Assembly (NCBI GenBank): GCA_963842975.1
Contig: CAWJIH010000009.1
Coordinates: forward strand, 809,422-873,421
Direction: 5' to 3'
From: JACJWR01 sp963842975
GTDB lineage: Bacteria > Actinomycetota > Actinomycetes > S36-B12 > UBA10799
Length of the DNA stretch: 64,000 nucleotides
The position numbers and the translations under genes were made by a program. The notes under the pieces were generated by a model, which made no database searches, was not told the DNA's origin, and saw only the letters and a program-made list of their open reading frames with translations. Below, piece by piece: positions 42,037-51,198 of this stretch (positions are counted from its first letter, which is position 1; each line of letters starts with the position of its first letter).

Positions 42037-43755
42037 ATGACACCTCCGCGCCGCTACCGACCCGGCCGCACGCTGCTCGCTCTCGCCATCATCGTGGTTG
42101 GTTTGCTCACCTGGGCCTTCTGGCCGGGCACCGATCACACCCCCCGACTCGGCTTGGACCTGCAGGGCGGCACGCAGGTGATTCTGGTGCCTAGGCCCAT
42201 CGCCGATGCCGAGCCCGTCACGGATGTCGCGCTCAAACAGTCCGTGGAGATCATCCGCCAGCGAGTCAACGCCTTCGGTGTGGCTGAGGCTGAGGTGACC
42301 ACCCAGGGAAGTGGCGACGGGGCCGCGATCGTGGTGAGTGTGCCCGGGGTGAATCAGCAGCAGATTGCCGACCAGATCAAACAGACTGCCCTGCTTGACT
42401 TCCGCGCTGTCACCACGATCCTGCCGCCGACACCGACCGAGGTGGATCCAGCAACTGCCGCTGCCGATCCTGCTGCTGCCGATCCTGCCGCAGCTGATCC
42501 CGCCGCAACTGATCCTGCCGCCGCCGATCCTGCTGCGACGGCGGACCCCACACCCACTCCCGCACCGGCCGACCCTGCTGCTGACGCCGAACCGCTGCTC
42601 GGCCCGGTGGAGGGCGACAGCCAAGACGATCCGGCCATTCTGGATGCGCTCACCCGGCTCGACTGCACGCTGCCGGAGAACCTCCAAGGTGGCCGCCCGG
42701 ACAACCCGGAGAAGTGGGTTGTTGCCTGCGACACCGACGGAACCGCGAAGTTCCTGCTGGAACCGGCATTCATCCGCGGCACCAATGTGACCACCGCCCA
42801 AGCCAACCTTTCCCAGCAGGGTGGCGGCTGGCAAGTGGATCTCACGTTTGACGACGAAGGTTCCACCGCCCTGGCAGACACTTCCACTCGACTGGTCAAC
42901 CTGCCGTCACCGCAGAACCAGTTCGGAATCGTGCTCGACGGCCTGGTTCAGTCGGCCCCCGTCTTCCAACAGGCAATCCTTGGTGGGCAGGCCCAGATCA
43001 CCGGCAACTTCACCATCGACGAAGCCCAGAGCCTCTCCAACATTCTTCGCTATGGAGCTCTCCCGGTGACATTGGAGGTGGCCGAGGTTACGAGCGTGTC
43101 ACCGACCCTGGGAAGCGATCAGTTGCGCGCGGGCATCCTGGCGGGGGCGCTCGGTCTGGTTCTCGTCGGTGGCTACCTGCTGCTCTACTACCGTGCTTTG
43201 GGATTGGTCGCGGTCTTCTCGTTGGTGCTGGCCGGTGTCATGACGTACGCGGTGTTTGTGGTGCTCAGCCGCACTATCGGCTTGGCCCTCACCCTCGCGG
43301 GGGTCGCTGGCGCCATTGTGGCCATCGGTGTCACCGCCGACTCGTTCATCGTCTACTTCGAACGCATCCGAGACGAGATTCGAGAAGGCCGAACGCTGCG
43401 CTCGGCCGCCGAGACCGGCTGGGCTCGTGCCCGGAACACCATTTTGGCGGCCGACTTCGTGTCGCTGTTGGCGGCAGTAATTCTGTATGCGGTGTCGGTC
43501 GGAAACGTGCGCGGCTTCGCGTTCGTGTTGGGCCTCACTACCGTCATCGACGTGATCGTCGCGTTCATGTTCACTAGACCCTTGGTGGCCGTGTTCGCCC
43601 GCACCGCGTGGTTCCAGGCTGGCGGCCCATTGACTGGGGTGAGTCCGAACCGCCTGGGCGTCAAACATCAACTCATCCTGGAACGGGATGACTCGAACCC
43701 GCCGGCGCCCACTGCACAACCCGCCACCGCTGGAAAGGGGGCCGACGGTGTCTAA
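42037..43755 (+). CDS. secD: SecD protein-export membrane protein
   Basis: A 572-aa subunit of the SecDF complex that uses proton motive force to pull proteins across the membrane. TM1 (about 13-31), GLDLQGGTQVILV (D1 signature), a long periplasmic part, and five C-terminal helices (about 360-530) with AIGVTADSFIVYFERIRDE. The periplasmic head contains a low-complexity insertion of DPAAA units (about 137-175), of a kind seen in other high-GC actinobacteria. The stop overlaps secF. Confidence 0.95.
   Translation: MTPPRRYRPGRTLLALAIIVVGLLTWAFWPGTDHTPRLGLDLQGGTQVILVPRPIADAEPVTDVALKQSVEIIRQRVNAFGVAEAEVTTQGSGDGAAIVVSVPGVNQQQIADQIKQTALLDFRAVTTILPPTPTEVDPATAAADPAAADPAAADPAATDPAAADPAATADPTPTPAPADPAADAEPLLGPVEGDSQDDPAILDALTRLDCTLPENLQGGRPDNPEKWVVACDTDGTAKFLLEPAFIRGTNVTTAQANLSQQGGGWQVDLTFDDEGSTALADTSTRLVNLPSPQNQFGIVLDGLVQSAPVFQQAILGGQAQITGNFTIDEAQSLSNILRYGALPVTLEVAEVTSVSPTLGSDQLRAGILAGALGLVLVGGYLLLYYRALGLVAVFSLVLAGVMTYAVFVVLSRTIGLALTLAGVAGAIVAIGVTADSFIVYFERIRDEIREGRTLRSAAETGWARARNTILAADFVSLLAAVILYAVSVGNVRGFAFVLGLTTVIDVIVAFMFTRPLVAVFARTAWFQAGGPLTGVSPNRLGVKHQLILERDDSNPPAPTAQPATAGKGADGV
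42444..42546 (+). repeat. 15-bp repeats coding DPAAA units in SecD
   Basis: About six imperfect units of the GATCCTGCTGCTGCC type encode Asp-Pro-Ala-Ala-Ala/Thr in frame. The tract likely varies in length between strains and forms an extended linker. Confidence 0.85.
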
Positions 43756-44878
43756 GGCCGGCAATTTCACCAACAAGCTCTACCGCGGCGAGGTCTCCTA
43801 CGACATCGTTGGTCGCACGAAACTCTGGTACATCGTTTCAGCGGCAATCCTGGCGCTCGCGCTGATCGGCATCTTCGGTCGTGGGCTAAACCTCGGCATC
43901 GAGTTTCGCGGCGGTGCGGAGTTCGTCGCGCCCGCCGACACCTGCACGTCCCAAGATGTGCGAACGGTGGCCGAGGGTCAAGGCGCCAGCGCGATCATCA
44001 CCCAGGACCTTGGCGACAACCGTGTGCGACTCCAAACCGAGGCACTTTCGAGTGAGCAGAGCACGGCCATGGTGTCGGCAGTCGCGGAGGCCTGCGGGAC
44101 CACTGCCGAGGAGATCAAGGTGCAGCTGGTCGGACCGACCTGGGGTGGTGAGATCACCCAGAAGGCGCTGACCGGCCTGATTGTCTTCCTGATCGCTGTC
44201 GGGATCTTCCTATCGCTCTACTTTGAGTGGCGGATGGCTGTGGCCGCGATGGTGGCGCTGCTGCACGATGTGCTGATCACGGTCGGTATCTATGCCTTAG
44301 TCGGGTTTGAGATAACCCCGGCGACGGTGATCGGTGTGCTCACCATCCTTGGCTATTCGTTGTACGACACGGTGGTGGTGTTCGACAAAGTCAAGGAAAA
44401 CACCAGAGACATCATCGGCCAAAGCCGGATGACCTACAGCGAAGCCGCCAACCTGGCGCTCAACCAGACCCTGGTGCGGTCGATCAATACCTCGATCGTG
44501 GCGCTGCTCCCGGTGGCGGCGATCCTGTTCGTCGGCGTTGGGCTCCTAGGTGCCGGAACTCTGAAGGATCTGGCGCTGGCGCTCTTCATCGGGTTGATTG
44601 CCGGAACGTACTCATCGATCTTCGTCGCCACACCGTTCCTGTGCCAGTTGAAGGAACGCCAGCCCCAGATCAAGGCGCTGCACGCCCGCGTGATGTCCCG
44701 GCGCTCAGCCGGCAACCGCGGTGAGGGGTTGTCGTCGCAGGAATCGGCAACCGCAGCCACTGGGCTGGCCGCTGCCGGGGCAGGGGCTGCGACAGCCACC
44801 GTGCGCAAGGAGCGTCCGCACCGCCAAACTGGGCCTCGCAACCAACCCAAGCGCATTCCCCGGAGCAAACGAGGCTGA
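43748..44878 (+). CDS. secF: SecF protein-export membrane protein
   Basis: A 376-aa partner of SecD. It has TM1 (about 28-46), GLNLGIEFRGGAEFV, a periplasmic domain, and five C-terminal helices with VIGVLTILGYSLYDTVVVFD and NQTLVRSINTS. The C-terminal tail is basic (RPHRQTGPRNQPKRIPRSKRG). GTG 43748 is chosen with GGAAAGGGGG upstream; ATG 43688 in the same frame lies inside secD. Overlap with secD is 8 bases. Confidence 0.94.
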   Translation: MSKAGNFTNKLYRGEVSYDIVGRTKLWYIVSAAILALALIGIFGRGLNLGIEFRGGAEFVAPADTCTSQDVRTVAEGQGASAIITQDLGDNRVRLQTEALSSEQSTAMVSAVAEACGTTAEEIKVQLVGPTWGGEITQKALTGLIVFLIAVGIFLSLYFEWRMAVAAMVALLHDVLITVGIYALVGFEITPATVIGVLTILGYSLYDTVVVFDKVKENTRDIIGQSRMTYSEAANLALNQTLVRSINTSIVALLPVAAILFVGVGLLGAGTLKDLALALFIGLIAGTYSSIFVATPFLCQLKERQPQIKALHARVMSRRSAGNRGEGLSSQESATAATGLAAAGAGAATATVRKERPHRQTGPRNQPKRIPRSKRG

Positions 44879-44895
44879 TCAGCTAGTTAGCCCAC

Positions 44896-44901
44896 TACAC
44901 T
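44896..44901 (+). promoter_or_regulatory. Possible -10 element of relA/rsh
   Basis: TACACT lies 60 bases before ATG 44962 in the 83-base gap after secF. No convincing -35. Confidence 0.4.
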
Positions 44902-44961
44902 GTGGTCACTGATGACTGGCTGACCAGGATCTGAGGTCACCAACGGTGTGAGGAGGCGGCG

Positions 44962-47250
44962 ATGACGCACGACGCTGGATCTCCCCAGTTGGCAAAGATC
45001 GACCCCCCGGTATTGCCGCCATCGAATTCCCAACGTCGGCGGTTGTCCCGATTCGGTCGGCTCGGTGCCGGTCGGCACAGTGACCCGATGCTCGACGAGG
45101 TTCGCCGGAACCTCAGACGATTTCATCCCCGCAGCGACTGGGACTCAGTCGAACGGGCCTACGAAGTTGCGGCCTACTACCACCGAGACCAGCGAAGGCG
45201 CAGTGGTGACCCCTACATCACCCACCCGGTGGCAGTGGCCACCATCCTGGCCCAACTCGGGATGACCACCTCCACGATCGTGGCTGCTTTGCTCCACGAC
45301 ACTGTGGAGGACACCGACTACACGCTGGAGATGCTCACAGCCGACTTTGGTGAGGAAGTCGCAGCCCTGGTCGATGGGGTCACCAAACTCGACAAGGTCA
45401 AGTACGGTTCGTCGAGCGCAGCGGAGACGGTGCGCAAGATGGTCGTAGCCATGGCCCGCGATATTCGGGTGCTGGTGGTGAAGTTGGCCGACCGGCTGCA
45501 CAACATGCGCACGCTCGGAGCCATGCCCGCACACAAGCGTGAGAGCAAGGCTCGCGAGACCTTGGAGATCTACGCACCGTTGGCGCATCGGCTCGGCATG
45601 AACACGATCAAGTGGGAACTTGAGGATCTGTCGTTTGCCACGCTGTATCCGAAGTTGTTCGAAGAGATCTCGGTGATGGTCGCCCAGCGTGCCCCCGGGC
45701 GAGAAGAGTATTTGGGTCGAGTGGTCCGCGAGGTGGAAGAGGACATCCGCAGGTCCAAGATCAAAGCGACCGTCACCGGACGGCCGAAGCACTATTACTC
45801 GATCTACCAAAAGATGATCGTGCGCGGCCGGGACTTTGCCGAGATCTATGACCTCGTCGGGGTGCGCATTCTGGTTGATTCGGTTCGGGACTGCTATGCG
45901 GTGCTGGGCATCCTGCACGCACAGTTCGCCCCGGTGCCAGGGCGATTCAAGGACTACATCGCGATGCCGAAGTTCACCATGTACCAATCACTGCACACCA
46001 CAGTGATCGGCCCGGACGGCAAACCGGTGGAGATGCAGATCCGCACCCACGACATGCACCGCACCGCGGAGTACGGCGTCGCTGCCCACTGGCGGTACAA
46101 GCAAGACAACGTCGGCGGAAAACAGGGACCCGACGACTTCGGCTGGCTTCGTCAGTTGCTGGAATGGCAACGCGAAGTCGACGACCCAGACGAGTTCCTC
46201 GAAGGCCTCAGCTACGAACTTGGCTCCTCCGAGACATACGTTTTCACGCCGCGCGGTGACGTCATCGCGCTACCGGCACACGCAACCCCGGTCGATTTCG
46301 CCTACGCCGTGCACACCGAGGTAGGCCACCGATGCGTGGGGGCGAAAGTCAACGGCAAACTCGTTCCGCTCGAAAGCGAGATGAACAACGGCGACGTGGT
46401 GGAGATTTTCACCGCAAAGTCCGACAGCGCCGGACCAAGCCAGGACTGGCTGCGTTTCGTGGCCTCCAGCCGCGCCAAGAGCAAGATCAGAGCCTGGTAT
46501 TCCAAGGAACGCCGGGAAGAGGCAGTAGAGAAGGGCCGGGAGAACCTGATCCGCGCGCTGCGCAAGAGTGGCATGGGCGTGGCACGCACCGTCGATGGGC
46601 CCGAACTCACGGCAATCGCAGTCGACATGCACTACGCCGACATCTCGGCGCTGTTCCGGGCCATCGGCGATCACCACGTATCCGTCGACACCGTTGTGGA
46701 GCGCTTGATTGCCTCCCGCGGTGGTATTGAGGCAGCCCGCGACGATGTGGCTGAGGCGGTCAACCCGATGTCGCTGCAACGGCGTAGTGCCACGTCGTCC
46801 AGTGGCGGCAACGTCGGCGTGGTGGTGGATGGCACCGACGACGTGTGGGTGAAATTGGCGAAATGCTGCACCCCTGTGCCCGGCGACGACATCATCGGCT
46901 TCGTCACTCGGGGCCATGGGGTTTCGGTACATCGAGGAGATTGCAGCAACCTCCCCAGCCTGGAGGCCCAGCCGCAGCGATTCGTCACGGTGCGTTGGGC
47001 GCCGACGGGCAATACCGCGTTCCTGGTGAATATCGCAGTTGAGGCGCTCGATCGCGCCGGGTTGCTCTCGGACGTCACCCGGACGTTGTCCGAGCAACAC
47101 GTCAACATCCTCTCGGCCACCGTCTCCACCACCAAGGACCGAGTGGCATGTTCCCGATTCACCTTCGAGATGGCTGATCCACAGCACCTGGATTCGGTGC
47201 TGGCCAGTGTGCGGCATGTGGAGGGCGTGTACGACGCCTACCGGGTCTGA
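44962..47250 (+). CDS. rel: Bifunctional (p)ppGpp synthetase/hydrolase (Rel/RSH)
   Basis: A 762-aa stringent-response enzyme. The HD hydrolase domain (about 70-220) has ALLHDTVEDT and KLADRLHNMRTL. The synthetase domain (about 260-400) has GRPKHYYSIYQKM and GRFKDYIAMPK. The TGS domain is at about 415-480 (YVFTPRGDVIALP), with a zinc-finger-like CCTPVPGD region and a C-terminal ACT domain (690-762). Intact HD and synthetase motifs indicate a bifunctional Rel. The usual actinobacterial order secD-secF-apt-rel is broken here because apt is absent. Confidence 0.96.
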   Translation: MTHDAGSPQLAKIDPPVLPPSNSQRRRLSRFGRLGAGRHSDPMLDEVRRNLRRFHPRSDWDSVERAYEVAAYYHRDQRRRSGDPYITHPVAVATILAQLGMTTSTIVAALLHDTVEDTDYTLEMLTADFGEEVAALVDGVTKLDKVKYGSSSAAETVRKMVVAMARDIRVLVVKLADRLHNMRTLGAMPAHKRESKARETLEIYAPLAHRLGMNTIKWELEDLSFATLYPKLFEEISVMVAQRAPGREEYLGRVVREVEEDIRRSKIKATVTGRPKHYYSIYQKMIVRGRDFAEIYDLVGVRILVDSVRDCYAVLGILHAQFAPVPGRFKDYIAMPKFTMYQSLHTTVIGPDGKPVEMQIRTHDMHRTAEYGVAAHWRYKQDNVGGKQGPDDFGWLRQLLEWQREVDDPDEFLEGLSYELGSSETYVFTPRGDVIALPAHATPVDFAYAVHTEVGHRCVGAKVNGKLVPLESEMNNGDVVEIFTAKSDSAGPSQDWLRFVASSRAKSKIRAWYSKERREEAVEKGRENLIRALRKSGMGVARTVDGPELTAIAVDMHYADISALFRAIGDHHVSVDTVVERLIASRGGIEAARDDVAEAVNPMSLQRRSATSSSGGNVGVVVDGTDDVWVKLAKCCTPVPGDDIIGFVTRGHGVSVHRGDCSNLPSLEAQPQRFVTVRWAPTGNTAFLVNIAVEALDRAGLLSDVTRTLSEQHVNILSATVSTTKDRVACSRFTFEMADPQHLDSVLASVRHVEGVYDAYRV

Positions 47251-47273
47251 CCCACCGAGACGAGCCCGAGCCC

Positions 47274-47309
47274 CGCCCGGACGTTACCCGCCTAGGGGAC
47301 GCCCGGGCG
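47274..47309. terminator. Bidirectional terminator hairpin between rel and DUF349 gene
   Basis: CGCCCGGACGT (47274-47284) pairs with ACGCCCGGGCG (47299-47309), 11 positions with one non-Watson-Crick pair, over a 14-base loop. It lies in the 63-base gap between convergent genes. No U tract, as is common in high-GC actinobacteria. Confidence 0.55.
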
Positions 47310-47313
47310 TTCC

Positions 47314-48705
47314 TCAGGCGTAGCGCTGTGCGGCGGCGAGCAACTCCCGGGCGCTTGCCAACTCGGCCTCCACCTCGGCGACGTCCCCGCCGGACGCCTT
47401 CACCTTGGCAAGTCGCTGCTCGAGTTTGGCCACGGATTGTTCGTAGAGCGCCACCATGCTCTGGGCCCGCGCGCTCCGCTCCGGGTCGGACTTGCGCCAC
47501 TGATCCTGCTCGGAGGCTCGAATCGCCTCTTCCACCTTCGCCATCCGGGCGTCAAGTTTCGGCTTGTCTGCCCGCGGCACATGCCCAATCCCAGCAAAGT
47601 CGCCCTGCAACGCACGGAAGGTGCGACGTGCCGATTTGGCATCCTTCACCGGCACCAGTGCTTCGGCCTTCGCCACCACCTCACGCTTTGCCTTCAGGTT
47701 GGCTCGCCATTCGGCGTCCCGGGAATCCAACGCAGCTTTGCGGGCGTCGAAGAACGTGTCTTGGGCTGCTCGGAAAGCGGCCCAGAGTTTGTCGTCGTCT
47801 GGCTTCCCGGCGAAGCCCGCCTTCTTCCACCGGTCCATCAGGCCGCGGTAGGCCGCAGCGGTGGTGTTCCAGTCTGTCGAGTCGGCCATTGCCTCGGCTT
47901 CCGCGACCAACTTCTGTTTGGCCGCTTTTGCTGCACCGTGCTGCTTCTCGAGGTTTGCGAAGTGAACACGCTTGGCCTTGTCGAACGAGGACCTGGCGGT
48001 GCTGATTCGCTGCCACTGAGGTTGTTCGGCTGCGCGGTCGAAGCGTGGAATGGACTTCCATTCCTCCACCAGCAGGCGGAACCGCTCGGTGGTCTTGCGC
48101 CAATCGTGAGACTTCGCCAACGATTCCGCCTCCGCGGCAATGGCTTCGCGACGTTCGGCTGCGGCAGTTTTCGCCGCGGCCTTCTCTTCGGCCAGCGTCT
48201 CGCGTCGAACCTCAAGGAGGATCTCAAGTTGGCGCACCCGATCGGCAAGTGCAGCCAGATCGCCGATGCACTTTGGATCCAGCAGCGCAGCACGGACTCG
48301 ATCCACCACACGCTGAGCCTCATCCGGCGACAAGTGCCCCTCGGCCATTCGGTGGCCGGCCAAGTCGACGTCCACCACTAGGTCGTCGTACCGACGCGCG
48401 AACATGCGCAAGCCGTCCTGCGGATCGCCCGCCGCCCACTGCCCGACGAACTGCTCGTTGCCGTCGGGCAGGGTCACGAAGACGTTGCCGTCATCGTCGA
48501 TCCGGCCGAACTTTTCGGACGGCGAAGGGCCGTCTGGCAGGTTCGGCCGCGGCCCGGAATCACCGGGACGCACCCGTCCTACCTGTGATGGAAGGGGAGG
48601 CGGAGGTGTGGGGGCCCCAGCCGTCTGCGCACCCGGCGACGCCGCGGCAGCCTCTTCCGGCTGTCCGGTGTCGTTCGCGCCTTCAAGGGTCTGTTCGTCC
48701 ATCAT
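47314..48705 (-). CDS. DUF349 coiled-coil protein
   Basis: A 463-aa protein with a Pro/Ala/Gly-rich N-terminus (about 15-60) and several DUF349 repeats, each with a W-K/R-xxG or W-xxI pattern (DWRKTTERFRLLVEEWKSI; DWNTTAAAYRGLMDRWKKAG; RTFRALQGDFAGIGHVPR). It is largely alpha-helical and charged, with a C-terminal coiled coil. Such proteins sit after relA in many Actinobacteria; the role is unknown. ATG 48705 or 48702. Confidence 0.88.
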   Translation of the reverse strand: MMDEQTLEGANDTGQPEEAAAASPGAQTAGAPTPPPPLPSQVGRVRPGDSGPRPNLPDGPSPSEKFGRIDDDGNVFVTLPDGNEQFVGQWAAGDPQDGLRMFARRYDDLVVDVDLAGHRMAEGHLSPDEAQRVVDRVRAALLDPKCIGDLAALADRVRQLEILLEVRRETLAEEKAAAKTAAAERREAIAAEAESLAKSHDWRKTTERFRLLVEEWKSIPRFDRAAEQPQWQRISTARSSFDKAKRVHFANLEKQHGAAKAAKQKLVAEAEAMADSTDWNTTAAAYRGLMDRWKKAGFAGKPDDDKLWAAFRAAQDTFFDARKAALDSRDAEWRANLKAKREVVAKAEALVPVKDAKSARRTFRALQGDFAGIGHVPRADKPKLDARMAKVEEAIRASEQDQWRKSDPERSARAQSMVALYEQSVAKLEQRLAKVKASGGDVAEVEAELASARELLAAAQRYA

Positions 48706-48777
48706 CCCGCCCTGCTCGGTGAGTCGGTCAGGCACTAGCCTAGGGCGCGTATGTTCGGAACCGTGTGAGGAGTAGCC

Positions 48778-49200
48778 ATGGAACGCGATGACCTCGGTGA
48801 GTTGATCGTCATGACAGCCGCAGACGTCGAGGCTCAGCCCTGGCAACAACTCGGCGACGACCCCGGCGTAACCCAGAAATTGCTGTGGAAATCCGGCTCT
48901 GTCCTGTTGGGCCTGATTCGGATTTCCGCGGGGTGCGAAAACCCTGTGCACACCCACACCAGAGCCCAACACCACATCTTGGTGACACAGGGGGAGGCCA
49001 CCATGCTCGGCAAGCGGATGGCTGCTGGTGCCTACCTCTACGTGCCGCCGGGCACGCCGCACGGCGTGAGCGACGTGGGCGACGAGGGCGTCACCTTCTT
49101 CTACACCTATCGGCCAGTCACCGAAGCTGAGCCCGAGGAGCAGCAGGACCGTGGCCGACACCCTGCGGTGTCGGACGCACAGGCCGCTGTGGCCTTCTAG
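48778..49200 (+). CDS. Cupin domain protein
   Basis: A 140-aa single-domain cupin. Metal-binding motif 1 is HTHTRAQHHILVTQGEA (His residues and Glu) and motif 2 is VPPGTPHGVSDVG. It resembles ChrR-like/anti-sigma or small metal-enzyme cupins; the substrate is unknown. ATG 48778 follows GAGGAG. The product ends with an acidic, Gln-rich tail (AEPEEQQDRG). Confidence 0.8.
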   Translation: MERDDLGELIVMTAADVEAQPWQQLGDDPGVTQKLLWKSGSVLLGLIRISAGCENPVHTHTRAQHHILVTQGEATMLGKRMAAGAYLYVPPGTPHGVSDVGDEGVTFFYTYRPVTEAEPEEQQDRGRHPAVSDAQAAVAF

Positions 49201-49219
49201 GTCGGGCGGGGCGCAACAC

Positions 49220-49906
49220 GTGTTTATCACCGGATTTCCGGCCGGGCCTTGGGGTACGAACTGCTTCGTCGTGGCGTCAGCCAAGGGATCGGAGTGCCTG
49301 ATCATCGATCCTGGAATGGATGCGATGGCCCGGGTGGACCAGATTGTGGCCGAGAACCGACTCAAGGTGGCCGCGGTGGTACTCACTCATGGACATCTGG
49401 ATCACACTTGGTCAGTCATGCCGGTGTGCGAGTCCGCCGGGGCCCCGGCATACATCCACACCGACGATCGAGTGATGCTGGCCGACCCGGCCATCGGATT
49501 TTCGGCGGACATGGTTGCCGCCGTCCGCCAGATGACCGGCGGCAGGTTCGAATTCACCGAACCGGACGAGGTCCGCGAATTCGCCGACGGTGGCACCATC
49601 GACGTTGTGGGGGTCACCCTCGGCGTGCGGCATACCCCCGGCCACACCCCCGGATCGGCCATTTTCACCCATCCCGGCACCGCCGAAATCCCGCCGCTAC
49701 TGTTCAGTGGCGATCTGCTTTTTGCCGGCAGCATCGGCCGGACCGACCTCCCCGGAGGGGATTCGGCGGCCATGATGCGTTCGCTGGAGACCGGTCTGGC
49801 GACCCTGACCGACGAAACCGTCGTCCTGCCCGGCCACGGGCCGCAGACCACCATGGGTCGGGAGCGTTCGTCGAACCCGTACCTCACTGGTGAGGCCTCC
49901 CTGTGA
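49220..49906 (+). CDS. Metallo-beta-lactamase-fold hydrolase (glyoxalase II-like)
   Basis: A 228-aa enzyme with the HxHxDH motif THGHLDHTWS (about 57-66), GPWGTNCFVV at the start, HTPGHTPGS, LFSGDLLFAGSIGRTD and VLPGHGPQTT. The metal ligands of glyoxalase II-type hydrolases are complete. Position just before hisS matches Rv2581c. GTG 49220 gives the family N-terminus; ATG 49151 would overlap the cupin gene. It overlaps hisS by GTGA. Confidence 0.88.
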   Translation: MFITGFPAGPWGTNCFVVASAKGSECLIIDPGMDAMARVDQIVAENRLKVAAVVLTHGHLDHTWSVMPVCESAGAPAYIHTDDRVMLADPAIGFSADMVAAVRQMTGGRFEFTEPDEVREFADGGTIDVVGVTLGVRHTPGHTPGSAIFTHPGTAEIPPLLFSGDLLFAGSIGRTDLPGGDSAAMMRSLETGLATLTDETVVLPGHGPQTTMGRERSSNPYLTGEASL

Positions 49907-51198
49907 GTGACGCGATGTTCCGCGCCCCCAAAGGCGTGGCGGAGTACACAGGTGGGCAAGCTGCAGCCTTCGACGAGGTCCGCGAGGCGCTCTCCGATGC
50001 CGCCCGGCGTGCTGGCTATGGGTATCTGGAGTTGCCCATCTTCGAAGACACCGCGCTGTTCGTGCGGGGAGTCGGTGAGAGCACCGACGTGGTGAGCAAA
50101 GAGATGTTCAGCTTCACCGACCGCGGTGGGAGATCACTCACCTTGCGGCCAGAAGGTACCGCCGGGGCGATTCGGGCGATCATCGAACACAGTCTGGACC
50201 GCGGTCAGTTGCCGGTGAAGGTGATGTATGCCGGGCCGTTCTTCCGGGCCGAACGTCCGCAGGCTGGGCGCTACCGGCAATTCACCCAAGTCGGGGTGGA
50301 AGCGGTGGGCAGCGACGATCCGGCACTCGATGCGGAAGTGATCGCGGTTGCCGACGACGGCTACCGATCCTTGGGCCTGTCCGATTTCACCTTGCTGCTC
50401 AATTCGCTGGGCTGCGGTGAGTGTCGGCCCAGCTACCGCGCTCGGCTGACCACTTATCTGGCCGGATTCGACCTCGACGGGCCCACCATGGAACGCGCCC
50501 GGATCAATCCGCTGCGGGTGCTCGACGACAAGCGCCCCGAACTTGCAGGCATGATCGCTGCCGCTCCGATGCCGGTGGATCACCTGTGCACCGAGTGCCA
50601 AACCCACTACAACGACGTGCGCCGATACCTCGAAGCTCTGAACGTGTCCTGGGTGGAGGCGCCGCGTTTGGTGCGCGGCCTGGACTACTACACCCGGACC
50701 ACCTTCGAATTCAGCCATGCTCGACTTGGTGCCCAAGCAGGGATCGGTGGCGGTGGTCGCTACGACGGATTGATGGCAGACCTGGGCGGCTCCGAGGTCG
50801 GCGGAATCGGATTTGGGCTCGGCGTGGATCGCACGCTGCTTGCCTGCGAGGCCGAGGGATTGCGGCCCGGCGGGGAGGCTCGGGTCGATGTCTACGGGAT
50901 CGCGCTGGGCGAGGTGGCCAAACCGCGACTGGTGGCAATGCTGGGCGAGTTGCGTCAACTCGGAATCCGCACCGACATGTCGTTCGGCAGTCGGGGTCTG
51001 CGCGGTGCGATGAAAGGTGCCGACCGTTCCGGGGCTGCCTGGGCGCTGCTCATCGGTGAGCGGGACTTGGCAGCCGGCAAAGTGACCTTGCGGAATCTTG
51101 GCACCGGCGAGCAGTGCGAATGTTCACACGACGACATCAACGGACTCGTTCGGCGGATCACTGCCGGGGAAGAGGGAGACAATGCTGCGCACCCGTGA
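49903..51198 (+). CDS. hisS: Histidyl-tRNA synthetase
   Basis: A 431-aa class II synthetase. Motif 2 is FRAERPQAGRYRQFTQVGVE, histidine motifs are LVRGLDYYTRTTFE and GGGGRYDGL, motif 3 is GIGFGLGVDR, and the C-terminal anticodon domain runs from about 330. Complete. GTG start overlaps the upstream stop; the 3' end overlaps aspS. Confidence 0.96.
   Translation: MSDAMFRAPKGVAEYTGGQAAAFDEVREALSDAARRAGYGYLELPIFEDTALFVRGVGESTDVVSKEMFSFTDRGGRSLTLRPEGTAGAIRAIIEHSLDRGQLPVKVMYAGPFFRAERPQAGRYRQFTQVGVEAVGSDDPALDAEVIAVADDGYRSLGLSDFTLLLNSLGCGECRPSYRARLTTYLAGFDLDGPTMERARINPLRVLDDKRPELAGMIAAAPMPVDHLCTECQTHYNDVRRYLEALNVSWVEAPRLVRGLDYYTRTTFEFSHARLGAQAGIGGGGRYDGLMADLGGSEVGGIGFGLGVDRTLLACEAEGLRPGGEARVDVYGIALGEVAKPRLVAMLGELRQLGIRTDMSFGSRGLRGAMKGADRSGAAWALLIGERDLAAGKVTLRNLGTGEQCECSHDDINGLVRRITAGEEGDNAAHP

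Noticed and set aside
46270..47217. 315-codon minus-strand frame inside rel
   Set aside because: Antisense shadow of a well-supported gene with continuous TGS/ACT domains.
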